Below, piece by piece: positions 15,204 to 24,738 of a stretch of DNA of 64,000 bases (position 1 is the stretch's first letter; the number at the start of each line of letters is the position of its first letter). The DNA comes from Rhizobium sp. BK376 (GTDB taxonomy: Bacteria > Pseudomonadota > Alphaproteobacteria > Rhizobiales > Rhizobiaceae), in assembly GCF_004341625.1 (NCBI RefSeq), contig NZ_SLZG01000004.1, positions 248,001 to 312,000 on the forward strand. The letters are read 5' to 3'. A program made the position numbers and the translations under genes. The notes below the pieces were generated by a model. It did no database searches, was not told where the DNA came from, and saw nothing but the letters and a program-made list of their open reading frames with translations.

Positions 15204-17162
15204 TCAGCTCGGATGCGACCCCACGCCATGGGCGTTGATGATGGCTTCCGCCTCCTTGCCGTAGAGCTCCTCGAAATGATCAAAGGCCTTTGAGAAGTAA
15301 CCGATCCCTTGCGTTGCTGAGCGCAGCGCACGCGTCAATTCCTCGAGCGCGCCGGCCGGAACGAGCGCGCGGAAAATGTCCCATCCCTTTGCGCTCTCAT
15401 CGCGGTCGAAGCCGAGCACCTGCCCCCGCAGGGACGACACGATCGCCACCACGCCGCCGGAGAAGACCGACGGGATATGGATTTCCACCCGGGCGACAGG
15501 CTGCATCAAAACGGCGGACGCTTGTGACAAGGCCTGTTTGACGCCCATTTTCGCCGCTGCACGGAACGCGAATTCGGAGCTGTCGACCGCATGGTACTGG
15601 CCGTCGGTCAGGGTCACGTCGACATCGATCACCCGAAAGCCGAGCGGCCCTTTCTCCATGGCCTCGCGAGCACCGGCCTCGACAGCGGGGATGTAGTTTC
15701 GCGGAACCGTGCCGCCCTTCACTGTCTCGGCGAAGGTGAAGCCCTGGCCGCGTTCGTTGGGACGCACGCTGAGTTGCACGTCGGCGAATTGCCCCGCACC
15801 GCCGGTCTGCTTGCGATGGCGGTAGTGGATGTTCGAGGACTTCGATATCGTTTCCCGATAGACGGGGTTCGGCGACCGATCCGTCACCTCGACGCGAAAG
15901 ACCTCCGACAAGGTCTTGCGGAGATCGCGCAGATGCATCGGGCCCTGGGCACAGATCAGCGCCGCGCCCGTGCCTTCCTCCTGCATCACGCGCAAGCCGC
16001 GATCGGTTTCGGCAAGCTTTGCCAGCGTCGCCGAGAGTTTCGTCTCGTCGCGTTCGCTGCCCGGCATGAGAATGCGCTCAAGCATCGGCGTTGGCGGCTC
16101 GGTCCATTCGGGCGGAGCCTTGGCGGCAGTCGCCGTCAGCAGCGCGGGTGCGGGCAGATGATCCGATTTGATGGCGGCAAAGACATTGCCGGCCGGCATG
16201 CTTCCAGTGATCGAGCGGCCGGCTCCCGCTTCTTGTACGCCCCCCAGGCCCGCGCCTCCGAGGGCAGCACCCTGCTTCAGCCCATCGGCGAGTGCGCGGA
16301 CCAGAACCGTCTTGCCGATATTGGCGCGGTAATATGCATGGAAGCTGACGGCGGTCAGCGCGTTTTCTTCGACGCCGCCGGCCGCCGCGAGACGCCCGCG
16401 AAGTGCCGTCACCGGCGGTGCTTCGTGGCGCAGCGCCTTCATCAGGCGCTTGACGCCATTGGCATGCGATGCCGCACCGAACAGCACGGGAATGACCCGG
16501 TTTTCTCGTAAGACCCGCGAGGCGATCGAAAAGAGCGCATCGCTTGCCGGCTCCCGATCCTCGACGATTTCCTCCAGAAGCCAGTCGTCGAATTCAGACA
16601 ACTGTTCCAGCAGCTCCGACCGTGCTTCATGTTCGCGCTCGGCCTCGCTTTCCGGAAGCTGGATCAGCGCGGATGGCTGCCCCTCGCGGTAACGCCAGGC
16701 ACGCTCCGAGATCAGGTCGCAACTGCCGACGATTTTCTCTCCTTCGCGGATCGGCACTTGCCTGAGAACCAGCGAATGGCCCGAATAGGCCTGCAGCGAA
16801 GCGATGACGTCGCGAATGCGTCCTCGCGGCTCGTCGATACGATTGACGAACAGGATGCAGGGAATTCCCGAGGCCTCGACGACCCTGAGATAGGGAGCAG
16901 CCAGTACGGCCTCATCCGGCGCCGGCGATACGCAAAGGATACAGGCATCGCTTGCCAGGAGCGCATCCTGCGCCAGCGCCAGCGACTCGTTGGTGCCCGG
17001 AGTGTCCAGTGCGCACCACGTTTCACCTGCGAATTCAAATTCCGTTGTGCTCGATCCATATGGAGAGACGGATTTTCGGGGTGGGCCGTCAAGTGAGGCC
17101 AGCTTCGCAACAAGCGTTGATTTTCCGGTTTGCGAAGGTCCAAGTACCGTGAAGCATCGCAT
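15204..17162 (-). CDS. elongation factor G-like GTPase with altered G3 motif
   Basis: A 652-residue EF-G paralogue, not the main fusA. Domain order is as in EF-G: G domain (P-loop GPSQTGKS at 8-15; NRID in place of NKxD), domain II, then domains III-V (RDLRKTLSEVFRVEV, GGAGQFADVQLSVRPNERGQGFTF, GTVPRNYIPAVEAGAREAMEKGPL, and a C-terminal SVFSGGVVAIVSSLRGQVLGF). The G3 motif reads DTPGTNES, not DTPGHVD, so the catalytic His of translational GTPases is missing. This suggests slow or no classical GTP hydrolysis. The role of these alphaproteobacterial EF-G-like proteins is not established. The ATG at 17162 puts the P-loop at the normal distance from the N-terminus. The gene is convergent with the metallo-hydrolase, 8 bases apart. 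Confidence 0.88.
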   Translation of the reverse strand: MRCFTVLGPSQTGKSTLVAKLASLDGPPRKSVSPYGSSTTEFEFAGETWCALDTPGTNESLALAQDALLASDACILCVSPAPDEAVLAAPYLRVVEASGIPCILFVNRIDEPRGRIRDVIASLQAYSGHSLVLRQVPIREGEKIVGSCDLISERAWRYREGQPSALIQLPESEAEREHEARSELLEQLSEFDDWLLEEIVEDREPASDALFSIASRVLRENRVIPVLFGAASHANGVKRLMKALRHEAPPVTALRGRLAAAGGVEENALTAVSFHAYYRANIGKTVLVRALADGLKQGAALGGAGLGGVQEAGAGRSITGSMPAGNVFAAIKSDHLPAPALLTATAAKAPPEWTEPPTPMLERILMPGSERDETKLSATLAKLAETDRGLRVMQEEGTGAALICAQGPMHLRDLRKTLSEVFRVEVTDRSPNPVYRETISKSSNIHYRHRKQTGGAGQFADVQLSVRPNERGQGFTFAETVKGGTVPRNYIPAVEAGAREAMEKGPLGFRVIDVDVTLTDGQYHAVDSSEFAFRAAAKMGVKQALSQASAVLMQPVARVEIHIPSVFSGGVVAIVSSLRGQVLGFDRDESAKGWDIFRALVPAGALEELTRALRSATQGIGYFSKAFDHFEELYGKEAEAIINAHGVGSHPS

Positions 17163-17541
17163 CGGCAATCCTCCCATAGCCAAAAGCACGCATCCGAAAG
17201 CAAAGAATGCCTGCACCCGGCGAAAAACGCCAGATATTTGCATTATCTCTTAAATATGAAGGTGCATCCCGGTCGGCAAGAAGGGGTTTTATCAGCCACT
17301 ACCTTCCGCGGCGCCTCATCTGCAACCAGAACCAACTTATTCTTCGGCAATACATGCTGGCCTTGTCCGCCAACTGTATCTTCTGGGACTTGATGTTCAA
17401 AAAATTTCTGTTCCGAGCCGAAGCGATTGCAAAACACCATTTGCAAAAGAATCCGCTTATGATTCTACTTGCTTCATAAGATGATTCTGAAAAATGATTC
17501 GCGAATATCTGTGATGCTGAATGATTCGGCGGAGATTTCAA
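17163..17541. promoter_or_regulatory. AT-rich intergenic region with ATGATTC direct repeats
   Basis: This region is visibly lower in G+C than its neighbours. Near its right end the heptamer ATGATTC occurs four times in direct orientation at 17459, 17481, 17494 and 17521, just before a small gene. Some short frames cross it (for example one ending at 17479) but have no ribosome binding site or recognisable content. The repeats could be binding sites for a regulator of the small gene; this is a guess. Confidence 0.4.
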
Positions 17542-17751
17542 ATGTTACAAGCTGATGTGGAAACATGGGCACTAGCGCGGGCGCACCAGATAGTTCTCAA
17601 CGAAGGACTAAGCCTTGCAAAAGCCGCCCAGGACCTCGATCGAAAGAAATCGAGATCTTTGGTCTATGAACTGCGCAAAGTCATAACCGCGGCTATTCTT
17701 GAGGCCCATGCCGGTTCCTTCGATCCCGGCAATATTCAATCCGAAAACTGA
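17542..17751 (+). CDS. small hypothetical protein, mostly helical
   Basis: I do not recognise the family. From ATG 17542 it codes 69 residues: a helical, charged protein (ADVETWALARAHQIVLNEGL, SLAKAAQDLDRKKSRSLVYEL), with alternating hydrophobic and basic positions that could suit a small DNA- or protein-binding module, but no helix-turn-helix can be claimed. GGAG lies about 9 bases before this ATG, supporting it over the ATG at 17521. It follows an AT-rich region with four ATGATTC repeats and ends just before the ABC-F gene on the other strand. There are no membrane segments or signal peptide. Confidence 0.55.
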   Translation: MLQADVETWALARAHQIVLNEGLSLAKAAQDLDRKKSRSLVYELRKVITAAILEAHAGSFDPGNIQSEN

Positions 17752-17769
17752 TAGCGGGCTGGGAGTCCC

Positions 17770-19374
17770 TCAGGTTATGGGCGCGTCCGGCGGCGGAGGG
17801 CTCAGCTCCAACCGTCGCGATATGCCGATATTCCCGAGAAACGTCTCGTCGTGGCTGACGACGAGAAGCGCGCCGTCATAGGCCCGTAACCCCGCCTCGA
17901 CGGCAGCGATGGAATCTATATCCAGATGGTTCGTCGGTTCGTCGAGGATCAGCAGCGCAGGTGGTGTGGCCCCGAGGACGCAGGCGAGCCCGGCGCGCAG
18001 CAGCTGTCCTCCGCTGAGCGTCGAGACGGACTGAAGCGCGGCATCGGCCCTGAACATGAAGCGGGCAAGCGCTGCCCGGCAGGTATTCTCGTCCGAACTC
18101 GGATTGATGCTTCTGAAATTGTCTCTGATCGACAGCGACGGATCAAGAAGGCTGACCCTCTGGTCGAGCATCGACATCGTCGTCATGACGGAGACTTTGC
18201 CGGCCCATGGTTCGACGAGACCGGCGATCAACGCCAGAAGCGTCGTCTTGCCCGAACCGTTCGGCCCCGTCACAGCAATGCGTTCAGGGCCGATGATCGC
18301 AAAAGACAAATCCCTTATGACCGGCTTCATCTGCTGATAGCCGGCCACGACCGCGTCCATCTGTAGAACCGTCCTGTTTGCCGGAAGCCCCGTGGGCGGC
18401 AGCATGACCGAGAGCGATTGCAGGATTTCGATCCTGTCACGCGCAGCGGCAGCATCTGCCAGCGCCTGGACGTGTCGGCTTTCGGCAAGCCGGGCGTTCT
18501 CACCGCTGGTCATTTCGCTCCGTTGCTTCAATCCGCCGGCCACGATGCGCGGCATGTCTCCCTTGGCTGCTTTTTTCCTTCCCGCGTGATCCCGACGCGC
18601 CTTTCGCTCCACTGTCACCTGCGCGTTGCGGGCAACCTCGGCGACCCGCCGCTCCGCATCGGCAAGATCATGTTCGGCCGCGGCAAGCTCCAGCGCCTTG
18701 CGTTGGCGATAATGGCTCCAGTTGCCACCGTAGCTGACGGCGCCAAGCGTGGTCAGTTCGACGATCACATCCATGGTTTCGAGCAATTCCCGGTCATGGC
18801 TGACCACGATTGCCCCCGCCCGCCAATCCGCCAGAAAATCGATGACAGCCATGCGGCCGTCGCGATCGAGATTGTTGGTCGGCTCGTCCAGCAACAGGAA
18901 ATCTGGCTCGCGGAAAATCAGCGCCGCCAGCGCCGCGCGCGTCCGCTGCCCACCGGATAACGCGGCAAGACGCGTGTCTGGCAGCGCCTCGAGCCCTGCC
19001 CGGGCAAGAGCGGAGGCAATGCGGGCCTCAAGCGTCCAGTCCGCTGACGCAACTTCCTCCGCCGTCGCCTCGCCGGCCTCGGCATGGCGAAGTATTTCCA
19101 GCGCACCGGATGCGCCGAAGAGATCGGCGACCGTCTCCTCCGGCTGCACCTGGACGATCTGGCGAAGCATACCGACGCTGCCGTTGACGGAGACGGTGCC
19201 CGACGCAGCGGGCAAATCGCCGGCCACAAGTTTCAGCAGCGTCGACTTGCCGACACCGTTCCGGCCGACAAGGCCGGTGCGGTCAGACCCGAAACTCAGA
19301 TCGAGGTTTGAAAAAAGCGTCCGGCCGTCAGGCGTGGACCATGAAAGATTGGAGAGCGTAATGGATGCAGGCAT
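17770..19374 (-). CDS. ABC-F family ATPase
   Basis: A 534-residue soluble protein with two ABC nucleotide-binding domains and no membrane segments, the ABC-F layout. Domain 1: Walker A GRNGVGKST, signature LSGGQRTRAALA, Walker B FLLLDEPTNNLD, switch SHDRELLE. Domain 2: Walker A GPNGSGKTT, signature LSGGQLLRAGLA, Walker B LLILDEPTNHLD, switch SHDETFLG. The linker between them is charged (VERKARRDHAGRKKAAKGDMPRIV). ABC-F proteins act on the ribosome (translation factors or antibiotic-protection proteins); which type this is cannot be decided, and the short, basic linker resembles the Uup/YheS side as well as resistance types. The start MPASITLSNLSW is the natural domain start; 22 upstream residues are rejected. 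Confidence 0.92.
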   Translation of the reverse strand: MPASITLSNLSWSTPDGRTLFSNLDLSFGSDRTGLVGRNGVGKSTLLKLVAGDLPAASGTVSVNGSVGMLRQIVQVQPEETVADLFGASGALEILRHAEAGEATAEEVASADWTLEARIASALARAGLEALPDTRLAALSGGQRTRAALAALIFREPDFLLLDEPTNNLDRDGRMAVIDFLADWRAGAIVVSHDRELLETMDVIVELTTLGAVSYGGNWSHYRQRKALELAAAEHDLADAERRVAEVARNAQVTVERKARRDHAGRKKAAKGDMPRIVAGGLKQRSEMTSGENARLAESRHVQALADAAAARDRIEILQSLSVMLPPTGLPANRTVLQMDAVVAGYQQMKPVIRDLSFAIIGPERIAVTGPNGSGKTTLLALIAGLVEPWAGKVSVMTTMSMLDQRVSLLDPSLSIRDNFRSINPSSDENTCRAALARFMFRADAALQSVSTLSGGQLLRAGLACVLGATPPALLILDEPTNHLDIDSIAAVEAGLRAYDGALLVVSHDETFLGNIGISRRLELSPPPPDAPIT

Positions 19375-19660
19375 GGATACAGACTTTCCCGGTGACAAGG
19401 CTTTTCGGCGTTGCGATCGGGCGGAAATCCATTGCTGCACACATCCTGTTGAAATTGCGGATGGACGGTTATTTATGGGAAAACGGCAGATCCTTCAAGG
19501 CGAGGCCGTAGATCAATCGGCTTTGCAGGAATTGGCCGGCATCCTGCCTGCACCTTTTGAATTATAAATGCGCGGACTTCTTCCGCACGAAACCGGGCGC
19601 GCCACTGGTAATTCTCCCGCATTTCCGCCATATACAGCGCAAACGCAACGGAATGATGCC

Positions 19661-20566
19661 ATGAGCAATACGGTCGAATTCGCACGGATGAACGGGCTTG
19701 GAAACAAGATCCTGGTAGTCGACATGCGCGGCCGCAAGGATGTGGTGACGCCAGCAGCCGCGATTGCGCTCAATGCCGATCCCGATACGCAGTTCGACCA
19801 GATCATGGCGATCCATGACCCGAAGGCGAATGGCACGGACGCCTGGATCGACATCCTCAATTCCGACGGCTCGAAGGCGCAATCCTGCGGCAATGGCACG
19901 CGCTGCGTCGTCCAGGCGCTCGCCGCCGAGACCGGCAAGAAGGTCTTCACCTTCCAGACTGTCGCCGGTATCCTCAACGCCGTCGAGCATGAAGACGGCA
20001 CGATTTCGGTCGACATGGGCAAGCCGGTCTTCGAATGGAACAGGATTCCGCTCGCCGAGGAATTTTACGATACCAGCCGTATCGAGTTGCAGATCGGGCC
20101 GATCGACGATCCGATCCTGCATTCGCCGTCGGTCATGTCGATGGGCAATCCGCATGCGATCTTCTGGGTCGACAAGGAAGTGATGTCCTATGATCTCGGC
20201 CGCTTCGGCCCGCTGCTCGAAAACCATCCGATGTTTCCAGAACGCGCCAACATCACGCTGGCGCAGGTCACGTCTCCGACGTCTGTCACAACCCGGACCT
20301 GGGAGCGCGGCGCAGGCCTGACGCTCGCCTGCGGTTCGGCCGCCTGTGCCACTGCCGTCAGCGCCGCCCGCACCGGCCGCACCGGCCGTAAGGTCACGAT
20401 AACAGTGGCAAGCAGCCCCAACCGGGGATCGCTTTCCATCGAGTGGCGCGAACATGACGACCATGTCGTCATGACCGGCCCTGCCGAATGGGAATGGTCC
20501 GGCATGGTCGATCCCTTGACGGGCAAATGGACGCGCGACGCCGAGCAGGAGGCTCAGGCGCGGTGA
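19661..20566 (+). CDS. dapF: diaminopimelate epimerase
   Basis: DapF converts LL- to meso-diaminopimelate for lysine and peptidoglycan. The 301-residue protein shows the two-lobed fold with both catalytic cysteines: [17 protein letters not shown] and [12 protein letters not shown]. Other motifs are [18 protein letters not shown] and [12 protein letters not shown]. The start at [12 protein letters not shown] is the usual N-terminus. Its stop overlaps the GTG start of mtaB (GTGA), showing a tight operon dapF-mtaB-ftsY on the plus strand. The 286-base space upstream, facing the divergent ABC-F gene, should hold the operon promoter. Confidence 0.97.
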   Translation: MSNTVEFARMNGLGNKILVVDMRGRKDVVTPAAAIALNADPDTQFDQIMAIHDPKANGTDAWIDILNSDGSKAQSCGNGTRCVVQALAAETGKKVFTFQTVAGILNAVEHEDGTISVDMGKPVFEWNRIPLAEEFYDTSRIELQIGPIDDPILHSPSVMSMGNPHAIFWVDKEVMSYDLGRFGPLLENHPMFPERANITLAQVTSPTSVTTRTWERGAGLTLACGSAACATAVSAARTGRTGRKVTITVASSPNRGSLSIEWREHDDHVVMTGPAEWEWSGMVDPLTGKWTRDAEQEAQAR

Positions 20567-21837
20567 GCGGCGTCGAAGTCATCACCTTCGGCTGCCGGCT
20601 AAATACCTACGAATCCGAAGTGATGAGAGCCCAGGCGGAAAAGGCCGGGCTCAACAACGCCATCCTCGTCAACACCTGCGCCGTGACCGGCGAAGCCGTG
20701 CGCCAGGCGCGGCAGGCGATCCGTCGCGCGCGGCGCGAAAATCCGCATGCCCGCATCATCGTCACCGGCTGCGCCGCCCAGACCGAGAAGGCAACCTTTG
20801 CCGAGATGGCCGAGGTCGACGCCGTGCTCGGCAACGAAGAGAAGCTTTCGAGCCAGTCCTACCGCGCGCTTCCCGATTTCGGCGTGTCGGCCGAAGAGAA
20901 GCTGCGCGTCAATGACATCATGAGCGTCCGCGGCACCGCGCCGCAAATGATCAAGCACATTGACGGGCACGTGCGCGCCTTCATCCAGGTCCAGAACGGC
21001 TGCGACCATCGCTGCACCTTCTGCATCATCCCCTATGGCCGCGGCAATTCCCGCTCCGTGCCGATGGGCGCGGTGGTCGACCAGGCGCGACGGCTCACCG
21101 AGAGCGGCTACTCAGAGATCGTGCTGACAGGCGTCGATGCCACGAGCTATGGCGCCGACCTGCCTGGCGAACCGACGCTCGGTCTGCTCGCAAAAGCCCT
21201 GCTGAAGCAGGTGCCCGATATCCGCCGGCTGCGGCTCTCCTCGATCGACAGCATCGAAGCGGACCGGCATCTGATGGACCTGATCGCCGACGAGCCACGT
21301 TTTATGCCGCATCTGCATCTGTCGCTGCAGCATGGCGACGACATGATCCTGAAGCGGATGAAGCGGCGGCATTCGCGCGCCGATGCGCTACGCTTCGTCA
21401 AGGATGTGCGCCGCTTGCGGCCGCAGACGAGCTTCGGCGCCGACATGATCGCCGGCTTTCCAACGGAAACCGAGGAGATGTTTGCAAACGCCGTTGGGCT
21501 CGCCGAAAAGGCTGGCATCGCACATCTCCACGTCTTCCCCTATAGCCCGCGTCCGGGCACGTCGGCAGCCCGGATGCCGCAGCTTGACCGCGCGCTGGTC
21601 AAGGAGCGTGCCGCCCGCCTGCGCGCCACTGGACAGACGCTGCATCTGGCCCATCTTGACGGCATGGTCGGAACACGGCAGTGGCTGCTGGTCGAAAACA
21701 ACGGCCTGGCGCATACGGAAAACTTTACCCTCGTCGCCACGCCCGGTTTGCGGCCCCGCGACCTTGTGCCGGTGACGATCACCGGCCACAATGGCAAACA
21801 TCTAGAAATGCAACTTGCGGCCGCCGACGCGGCCTGA
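20563..21837 (+). CDS. mtaB: tRNA threonylcarbamoyladenosine (t6A37) C2-methylthiotransferase
   Basis: MtaB converts t6A to ms2t6A at position 37 of tRNAs reading ANN codons. The 424-residue protein has the methylthiotransferase order: N-terminal UPF0004 domain with its cluster cysteines (TFGCRLN, VNTCAVT, VTGCAAQ), the radical-SAM core with [19 protein letters not shown] (CxxxCxxC), and a C-terminal TRAM-like part. The GTG start at 20563 overlaps the dapF stop by 4 bases; the GCRLN motif is then 10 residues in, as expected, while the ORF extension upstream lies within dapF. ftsY follows 13 bases later. Confidence 0.95.
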   Translation: MSGVEVITFGCRLNTYESEVMRAQAEKAGLNNAILVNTCAVTGEAVRQARQAIRRARRENPHARIIVTGCAAQTEKATFAEMAEVDAVLGNEEKLSSQSYRALPDFGVSAEEKLRVNDIMSVRGTAPQMIKHIDGHVRAFIQVQNGCDHRCTFCIIPYGRGNSRSVPMGAVVDQARRLTESGYSEIVLTGVDATSYGADLPGEPTLGLLAKALLKQVPDIRRLRLSSIDSIEADRHLMDLIADEPRFMPHLHLSLQHGDDMILKRMKRRHSRADALRFVKDVRRLRPQTSFGADMIAGFPTETEEMFANAVGLAEKAGIAHLHVFPYSPRPGTSAARMPQLDRALVKERAARLRATGQTLHLAHLDGMVGTRQWLLVENNGLAHTENFTLVATPGLRPRDLVPVTITGHNGKHLEMQLAAADAA

Positions 21838-21850
21838 TCCCGGAATTTTC

Positions 21851-23428
21851 ATGGCCCTCGGTTTCATCAAAAAAGTCTTCACCTTCGGCAGGGACAAGCC
21901 GGCGGAAGAGCCGGCGCCTGAAATCGCCGACGAAGCGCTGAAGACGAAAGTGCCTGAAGCCGTCGAGGCCGAGCTTGAGCCGAAATCGCGCGATGAGGAT
22001 CTGCCGGTTGCGACGGCCGATCCTGTCCTCGCCGAGGAGATCGACACGGCTGGCGGGCCGGCTGCGGATATTGGCGAGGACGATGCCGAGGTTGTTGCCC
22101 CGACCGAGGAAGAGGAACCACCGCTTCTGCCTCTTGTCGACCAGATCGGTGACATGGGGGTCGTGCCGCTGTCGCTGCTGGAGGCAGAAGCTGAAGCGGA
22201 CATCCCAGAAACTGCGGAAATACCCCCCTCTGTCCCTTCGGGATATCTCCCCCACAAGGGGGGAGATCATCTGGAGGATGACGCCACCCTCACCGAGGCG
22301 GCTGAAGCAGCACTGAATCCACCCGAAACCGACGATGGGGGCCAAGGGGCCAACCCCGAGCCGATCTCCCCCCTTGTGGGGGAGATGTCCGGCAGGACAG
22401 AGGGGGGTGACAGCCCCACCGAGGTGCCCGCCACCCCCACCCTTCCCAAGGGCTTCGCGACAGGCCCCGCCGCCCCGGAGCCGGTAGAAGTCATTGCCCA
22501 ACCCAAGCGCACCTGGTTCCAGCGCCTGCGCGCCGGCCTGGCCCGTACCTCGTCGCAGCTCACCGGCCAGATCGCCGCTCTCTTCACCAAGCGCAAGCTC
22601 GACGACCAGACGCTGCAGGATCTCGAAGACCTCCTGATCCAGGCCGATCTTGGCGTCGAGACCGCCATGCGCGTCACCGATACGCTCGCCTCCGAGCGCT
22701 ATGGCAAGGATGTGTCGGGCGAAGACGTCAGCCGCATCATGGCGACTGAAATCGCCAAGGTGCTGAAGCCGGTCGCAAAGCCGCTGCAGCTCGATCTCAG
22801 CCACAAGCCGCATGTCATCCTGGTCGTCGGCGTCAACGGCACCGGCAAGACGACGACGATCGGCAAGCTGGCCGCAAAGCTCTCCGGCGCCGGCCTGAAG
22901 GTCATGGTCGCGGCCGGCGACACCTTCCGTGCCGCCGCAATCGAGCAGCTGAAGATCTGGGCCGACCGCACGAAATCCGAATTCATCGGCACCAAGCTTG
23001 GCGCTGACGCCGCCGGCCTTGCCTTCGATGCCTTCCAGCAGGCCAAGGCGAAGAAGAGCGATGTGCTGATCATCGACACCGCCGGCCGGCTGCAGAACAA
23101 GGCCGAGCTGATGGCGGAACTCGAAAAGATCGTCCGCGTTCTCGGCAAGCTGGACCCGGATGCCCCGCACACGGTCCTGCAGACCCTTGATGCGACCACA
23201 GGGCAGAATGCGCTCAGCCAGGTGGAAATCTTCCGCAATGTCGCCGGCGTTAACGGTCTCATCATGACGAAGCTTGACGGCACGGCCCGCGGCGGCATTC
23301 TTGTCGCCATATCAGCCAAGCACAAACTGCCGGTCTATTTCATCGGCGTCGGCGAAGGCGTGGATGACCTGGAACCGTTCGAGGCGGAGGAATTTGCCCA
23401 GGCGATTGCAGGAATTACACCGTCATAA
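21851..23428 (+). CDS. ftsY: signal recognition particle receptor FtsY, with repeat insertion
   Basis: FtsY is the membrane-associated SRP receptor. The 525-residue protein starts MALGFIKKVFTFGRD (the amphipathic lipid-binding segment), then a long acidic A domain (to about 215), then the NG GTPase: N domain from TWFQRLRAGLARTSSQL, P-loop VNGTGKTTTIGK, AGDTFRAAAIEQL, DTAGRLQNKAELM, TKLDGTARGG, and the terminal GVDDLEPFEAEEFA. Residues about 124-186 are unlike an FtsY A domain: they are coded by a palindromic repeat (peptides IPPSVPSGYLPHKGG and ISPLVGEMSGRTEGG) inserted in frame. Because the A domain is tolerant, the gene is probably functional. It is coupled to mtaB upstream. Confidence 0.96.
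   Translation: MALGFIKKVFTFGRDKPAEEPAPEIADEALKTKVPEAVEAELEPKSRDEDLPVATADPVLAEEIDTAGGPAADIGEDDAEVVAPTEEEEPPLLPLVDQIGDMGVVPLSLLEAEAEADIPETAEIPPSVPSGYLPHKGGDHLEDDATLTEAAEAALNPPETDDGGQGANPEPISPLVGEMSGRTEGGDSPTEVPATPTLPKGFATGPAAPEPVEVIAQPKRTWFQRLRAGLARTSSQLTGQIAALFTKRKLDDQTLQDLEDLLIQADLGVETAMRVTDTLASERYGKDVSGEDVSRIMATEIAKVLKPVAKPLQLDLSHKPHVILVVGVNGTGKTTTIGKLAAKLSGAGLKVMVAAGDTFRAAAIEQLKIWADRTKSEFIGTKLGADAAGLAFDAFQQAKAKKSDVLIIDTAGRLQNKAELMAELEKIVRVLGKLDPDAPHTVLQTLDATTGQNALSQVEIFRNVAGVNGLIMTKLDGTARGGILVAISAKHKLPVYFIGVGEGVDDLEPFEAEEFAQAIAGITPS
22222..22408. repeat. RIME-like palindromic element inside the ftsY coding region
   Basis: Two arms, 22245-22268 and 22363-22386, are exact 24-base reverse complements; outer arms ACCCCCCTCTGTCC (22222-22235) and GGACAGAGGGGGGT (22395-22408) are exact 14-base complements. 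The sequence between arms (about 95 bases) keeps the FtsY frame open. Style and G/C tract composition match the mosaic repeat between the aldo/keto reductase gene and leuC. Confidence 0.88.
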
Positions 23429-23506
23429 GCAAGAAAAGCCTTATATAAGCCATCGAAGCCCATCATGGGCGACATGTACAAGAGTTCTCGAAGGTCAGGA
23501 CGAAAG

Positions 23507-24154
23507 ATGACGACGAGCGAAAGCGATATCACCCCGAGTGCTGCGGACCGGCATCATCCGATGCTGAAGATGGCGCTCGAACTCGGGCCGCTCCTGGTCT
23601 TCTTCTTCGGCAATCTGCGCGGGGCCTGGCTGGTCGCGCATTTTCCAGCACTTGCAACGCTGGGCGGCCCGCTCTTTGTCGCAACCGCGCTGTTCATGGC
23701 GGCAACCGTCGCCTCTCTCGTCGCCTCGAAGATGATTCTCGGCCACCTGCCTGTCATGCCCTTCATCTCGGGCATCGTCGTCGTCATCTTCGGCTCGCTG
23801 TCGATCTGGCTGCAGGACGAGACTTTCATCAAGATGAAGCCGACCATTATCAACACCATGTTCGGCGTTGCCCTGCTCGGCGGATTGCTGTTCGGCAAGT
23901 CGCTGCTCGGCTATGTCTTCAACGCCGCCTTTCAGCTGGACGAAGAAGGCTGGCGCAAGCTGACCGTCCGCTGGGGCGTCTTCTTCCTCTTCCTCGCCGT
24001 CATCAACGAAGTGGTCTGGCGCAATTTTTCCGATGACTTCTGGGTCGCCTTCAAGGTCTGGGGCACCATGCCCATCACCATTCTCTTCACGCTGTCGCAG
24101 ATGCCGCTGATCATGAAGCACACGGTAACGCCGAAGACGGAAGGCGAGAATTGA
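23507..24154 (+). CDS. septation protein A / YciB-IspZ family membrane protein
   Basis: A 215-residue inner-membrane protein of the YciB (septation protein A) family, with about five or six hydrophobic segments. Family motifs include [48 protein letters not shown], and [35 protein letters not shown]. Members influence cell division and envelope synthesis; the biochemical activity is unknown. The start at [11 protein letters not shown] is chosen because the family begins close by; an upstream ATG at 23465 adds 14 residues. The stop overlaps the TTG start of the next gene. Confidence 0.92.
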   Translation: MTTSESDITPSAADRHHPMLKMALELGPLLVFFFGNLRGAWLVAHFPALATLGGPLFVATALFMAATVASLVASKMILGHLPVMPFISGIVVVIFGSLSIWLQDETFIKMKPTIINTMFGVALLGGLLFGKSLLGYVFNAAFQLDEEGWRKLTVRWGVFFLFLAVINEVVWRNFSDDFWVAFKVWGTMPITILFTLSQMPLIMKHTVTPKTEGEN

Positions 24155-24738
24155 CGGCGGGTGAAGCCGCCAAGGATACGCGTAGCCAGAGCTTCTGGCT
24201 GATCGCCTGCGCCGCCGTTCTGATCGTGCAGATCGTGGGCGAATATATGATGGGCCGGGTGCCGATCTGCACCTGTGGCTATGTCAAGCTCTGGGAAGGC
24301 GCGGTCAATTCCAGCGGCAATTCGCAGCATATCGCCGATTGGTACACGCCTTCGCACATCATCCACGGCTTCCTGTTCTTCGGGCTCACCCATCTGATCA
24401 TGCGCCGCAAGCCGCTCTCCATGCGGCTCTTCGTGGCCATGCTGATCGAGTCCGGCTGGGAGCTCCTTGAAAATTCCCCCATCATCATCAATCGCTACCG
24501 CGCAGCGACCATCTCGCTCGACTATGTCGGCGACAGCATCCTGAATTCGGCGATGGACGCCGTCTTCATGGTGGTCGGCTTCCTCTTCGCCTGGCGAGCG
24601 CCCGTGGCGCTGACGATCGTTATCGCCATCTTCTTCGAGATCTTCACCGGCTGGATGATCCGGGACAATCTGACGCTGAATGTGCTGATGCTGATCTGGC
24701 CGGTGGACGCGATCAAGCAGTGGCAGGGTGCGCTTTAG
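24151..24738 (+). CDS. DUF2585 (UPF0314) membrane protein
   Basis: A 195-residue protein of a rhizobial family of unknown function. Hydrophobic segments lie near residues 14-34, 70-85, 90-105 and 130-175. Conserved features visible are [18 protein letters not shown] (paired Cys), [20 protein letters not shown] and [33 protein letters not shown]. The only usable start is TTG at 24151, overlapping the yciB stop (TTGA), with AAGGCGAG as ribosome binding site; no later ATG precedes the first membrane segment. Coupling to yciB suggests a shared envelope role. It ends with a 4-base convergent overlap with ccmG. Confidence 0.88.
   Translation: MTAGEAAKDTRSQSFWLIACAAVLIVQIVGEYMMGRVPICTCGYVKLWEGAVNSSGNSQHIADWYTPSHIIHGFLFFGLTHLIMRRKPLSMRLFVAMLIESGWELLENSPIIINRYRAATISLDYVGDSILNSAMDAVFMVVGFLFAWRAPVALTIVIAIFFEIFTGWMIRDNLTLNVLMLIWPVDAIKQWQGAL

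Noticed and set aside
17207-17479. 90-residue plus-strand frame in the AT-rich gap
   Set aside because: No ribosome binding site, no recognisable pattern; overlaps the likely promoter region of the EF-G-like gene.
21779-23170. 463-residue minus-strand frame opposite ftsY
   Set aside because: Antisense to ftsY including its repeat; no recognisable protein features.
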